Program-made: the position numbers and the translations under genes | Notes under the pieces: generated by a model | Databases searched by the model: none | Told to the model about the DNA's origin: nothing | What the model saw: only the letters and a program-made list of their open reading frames with translations | In this document: positions 63,962 to 64,000 of the stretch, piece after piece | Layout: the number at the start of each line of letters is the position of its first letter | How positions within the stretch are numbered: the stretch's first letter is position 1 | Assembly: GCF_035975855.1 (NCBI RefSeq) | Contig: NZ_CP109055.1 | Span: forward strand, 6,324,001 to 6,388,000 | Direction: 5' to 3' | From: Streptomyces sp. NBC_01304 | GTDB taxonomy: Bacteria > Actinomycetota > Actinomycetes > Streptomycetales > Streptomycetaceae | DNA: 64,000 bases

Positions 63962-64000
63962 GCCACCCCCGCGGTGAGCGGGCCCTGACTCCCCGAGACA

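Overview
The window is typical Streptomyces chromosome: very high G+C with strong third-position bias, many GTG starts, AGGAGG-type ribosome sites, and markers such as a HrdD-type sigma factor, an FO synthase for coenzyme F420, an XRE/DUF397 pair, and ECF and TetR/MarR/IclR regulators. I see no secondary-metabolite cluster and no CRISPR array. Layout: 1-5.2 kb is a catabolic block (amidohydrolase end, aldehyde dehydrogenase, small monooxygenase, IclR regulator, APC permease). 5.3-13.7 kb holds a Tat-type PHP metallohydrolase, small secreted or membrane proteins, an F420-type oxidoreductase, an orphan radical SAM protein, an XRE gene with a frameshifted partner, and fbiC, which makes the F420 chromophore. 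13.8-24.4 kb holds exported FG-GAP and tyrosine-phosphatase proteins, a degenerate ADP-ribosylglycohydrolase, a sodium symporter, an SDR with a divergent unknown gene, and an XRE/DUF397/GPP34 group. 24.6-33.4 kb holds a D,D-carboxypeptidase with a long acidic tail, a GT-C glycosyltransferase, a MerR regulator, and an ECF41-type sigma factor with DoxX and FAD-oxidoreductase neighbours. 

33.5-35.05 kb is the remnant of an integrative element in tRNA-Arg(CCT): a 41-bp direct repeat of the tRNA 3' end, two small cargo genes and the C-terminal part of a tyrosine integrase. 35.1-46.6 kb carries a divergent enolase, an M6 protease, TetR and MarR regulators beside an MFS pump and an extradiol-type dioxygenase, hrdD with an exact SigR-type promoter, a WYL regulator and a second MFS pump. 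46.8-50.7 kb is the fructose operon fruR-fruK-fruA, with fruA split by a one-base frameshift. 50.8-54.4 kb holds a small membrane protein behind a DevR/OsdR-like box, a duplicated-domain protein, a NylC-like hydrolase and an LtrA-type membrane protein. 

The most distinctive part is 54.5-64 kb: CbiX-type chelatase, a NirB-NirD fusion nitrite reductase, NarK transporter, Dcu C4-dicarboxylate transporter and pyruvate formate-lyase (pflB), with a perfect Rex operator and a DevR-like inverted repeat upstream of pflB. These genes read together as an oxygen-limitation island in a genus regarded as obligately aerobic: nitrite is reduced and transported, C4-dicarboxylates are exchanged, and pyruvate is cleaved when the NADH/NAD ratio is high. 

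A second theme is the number of short perfect tandem repeats (8-21 bp units), many lying on or just after stop codons and some expanding coding sequence, such as the 15-bp array in the IclR gene.
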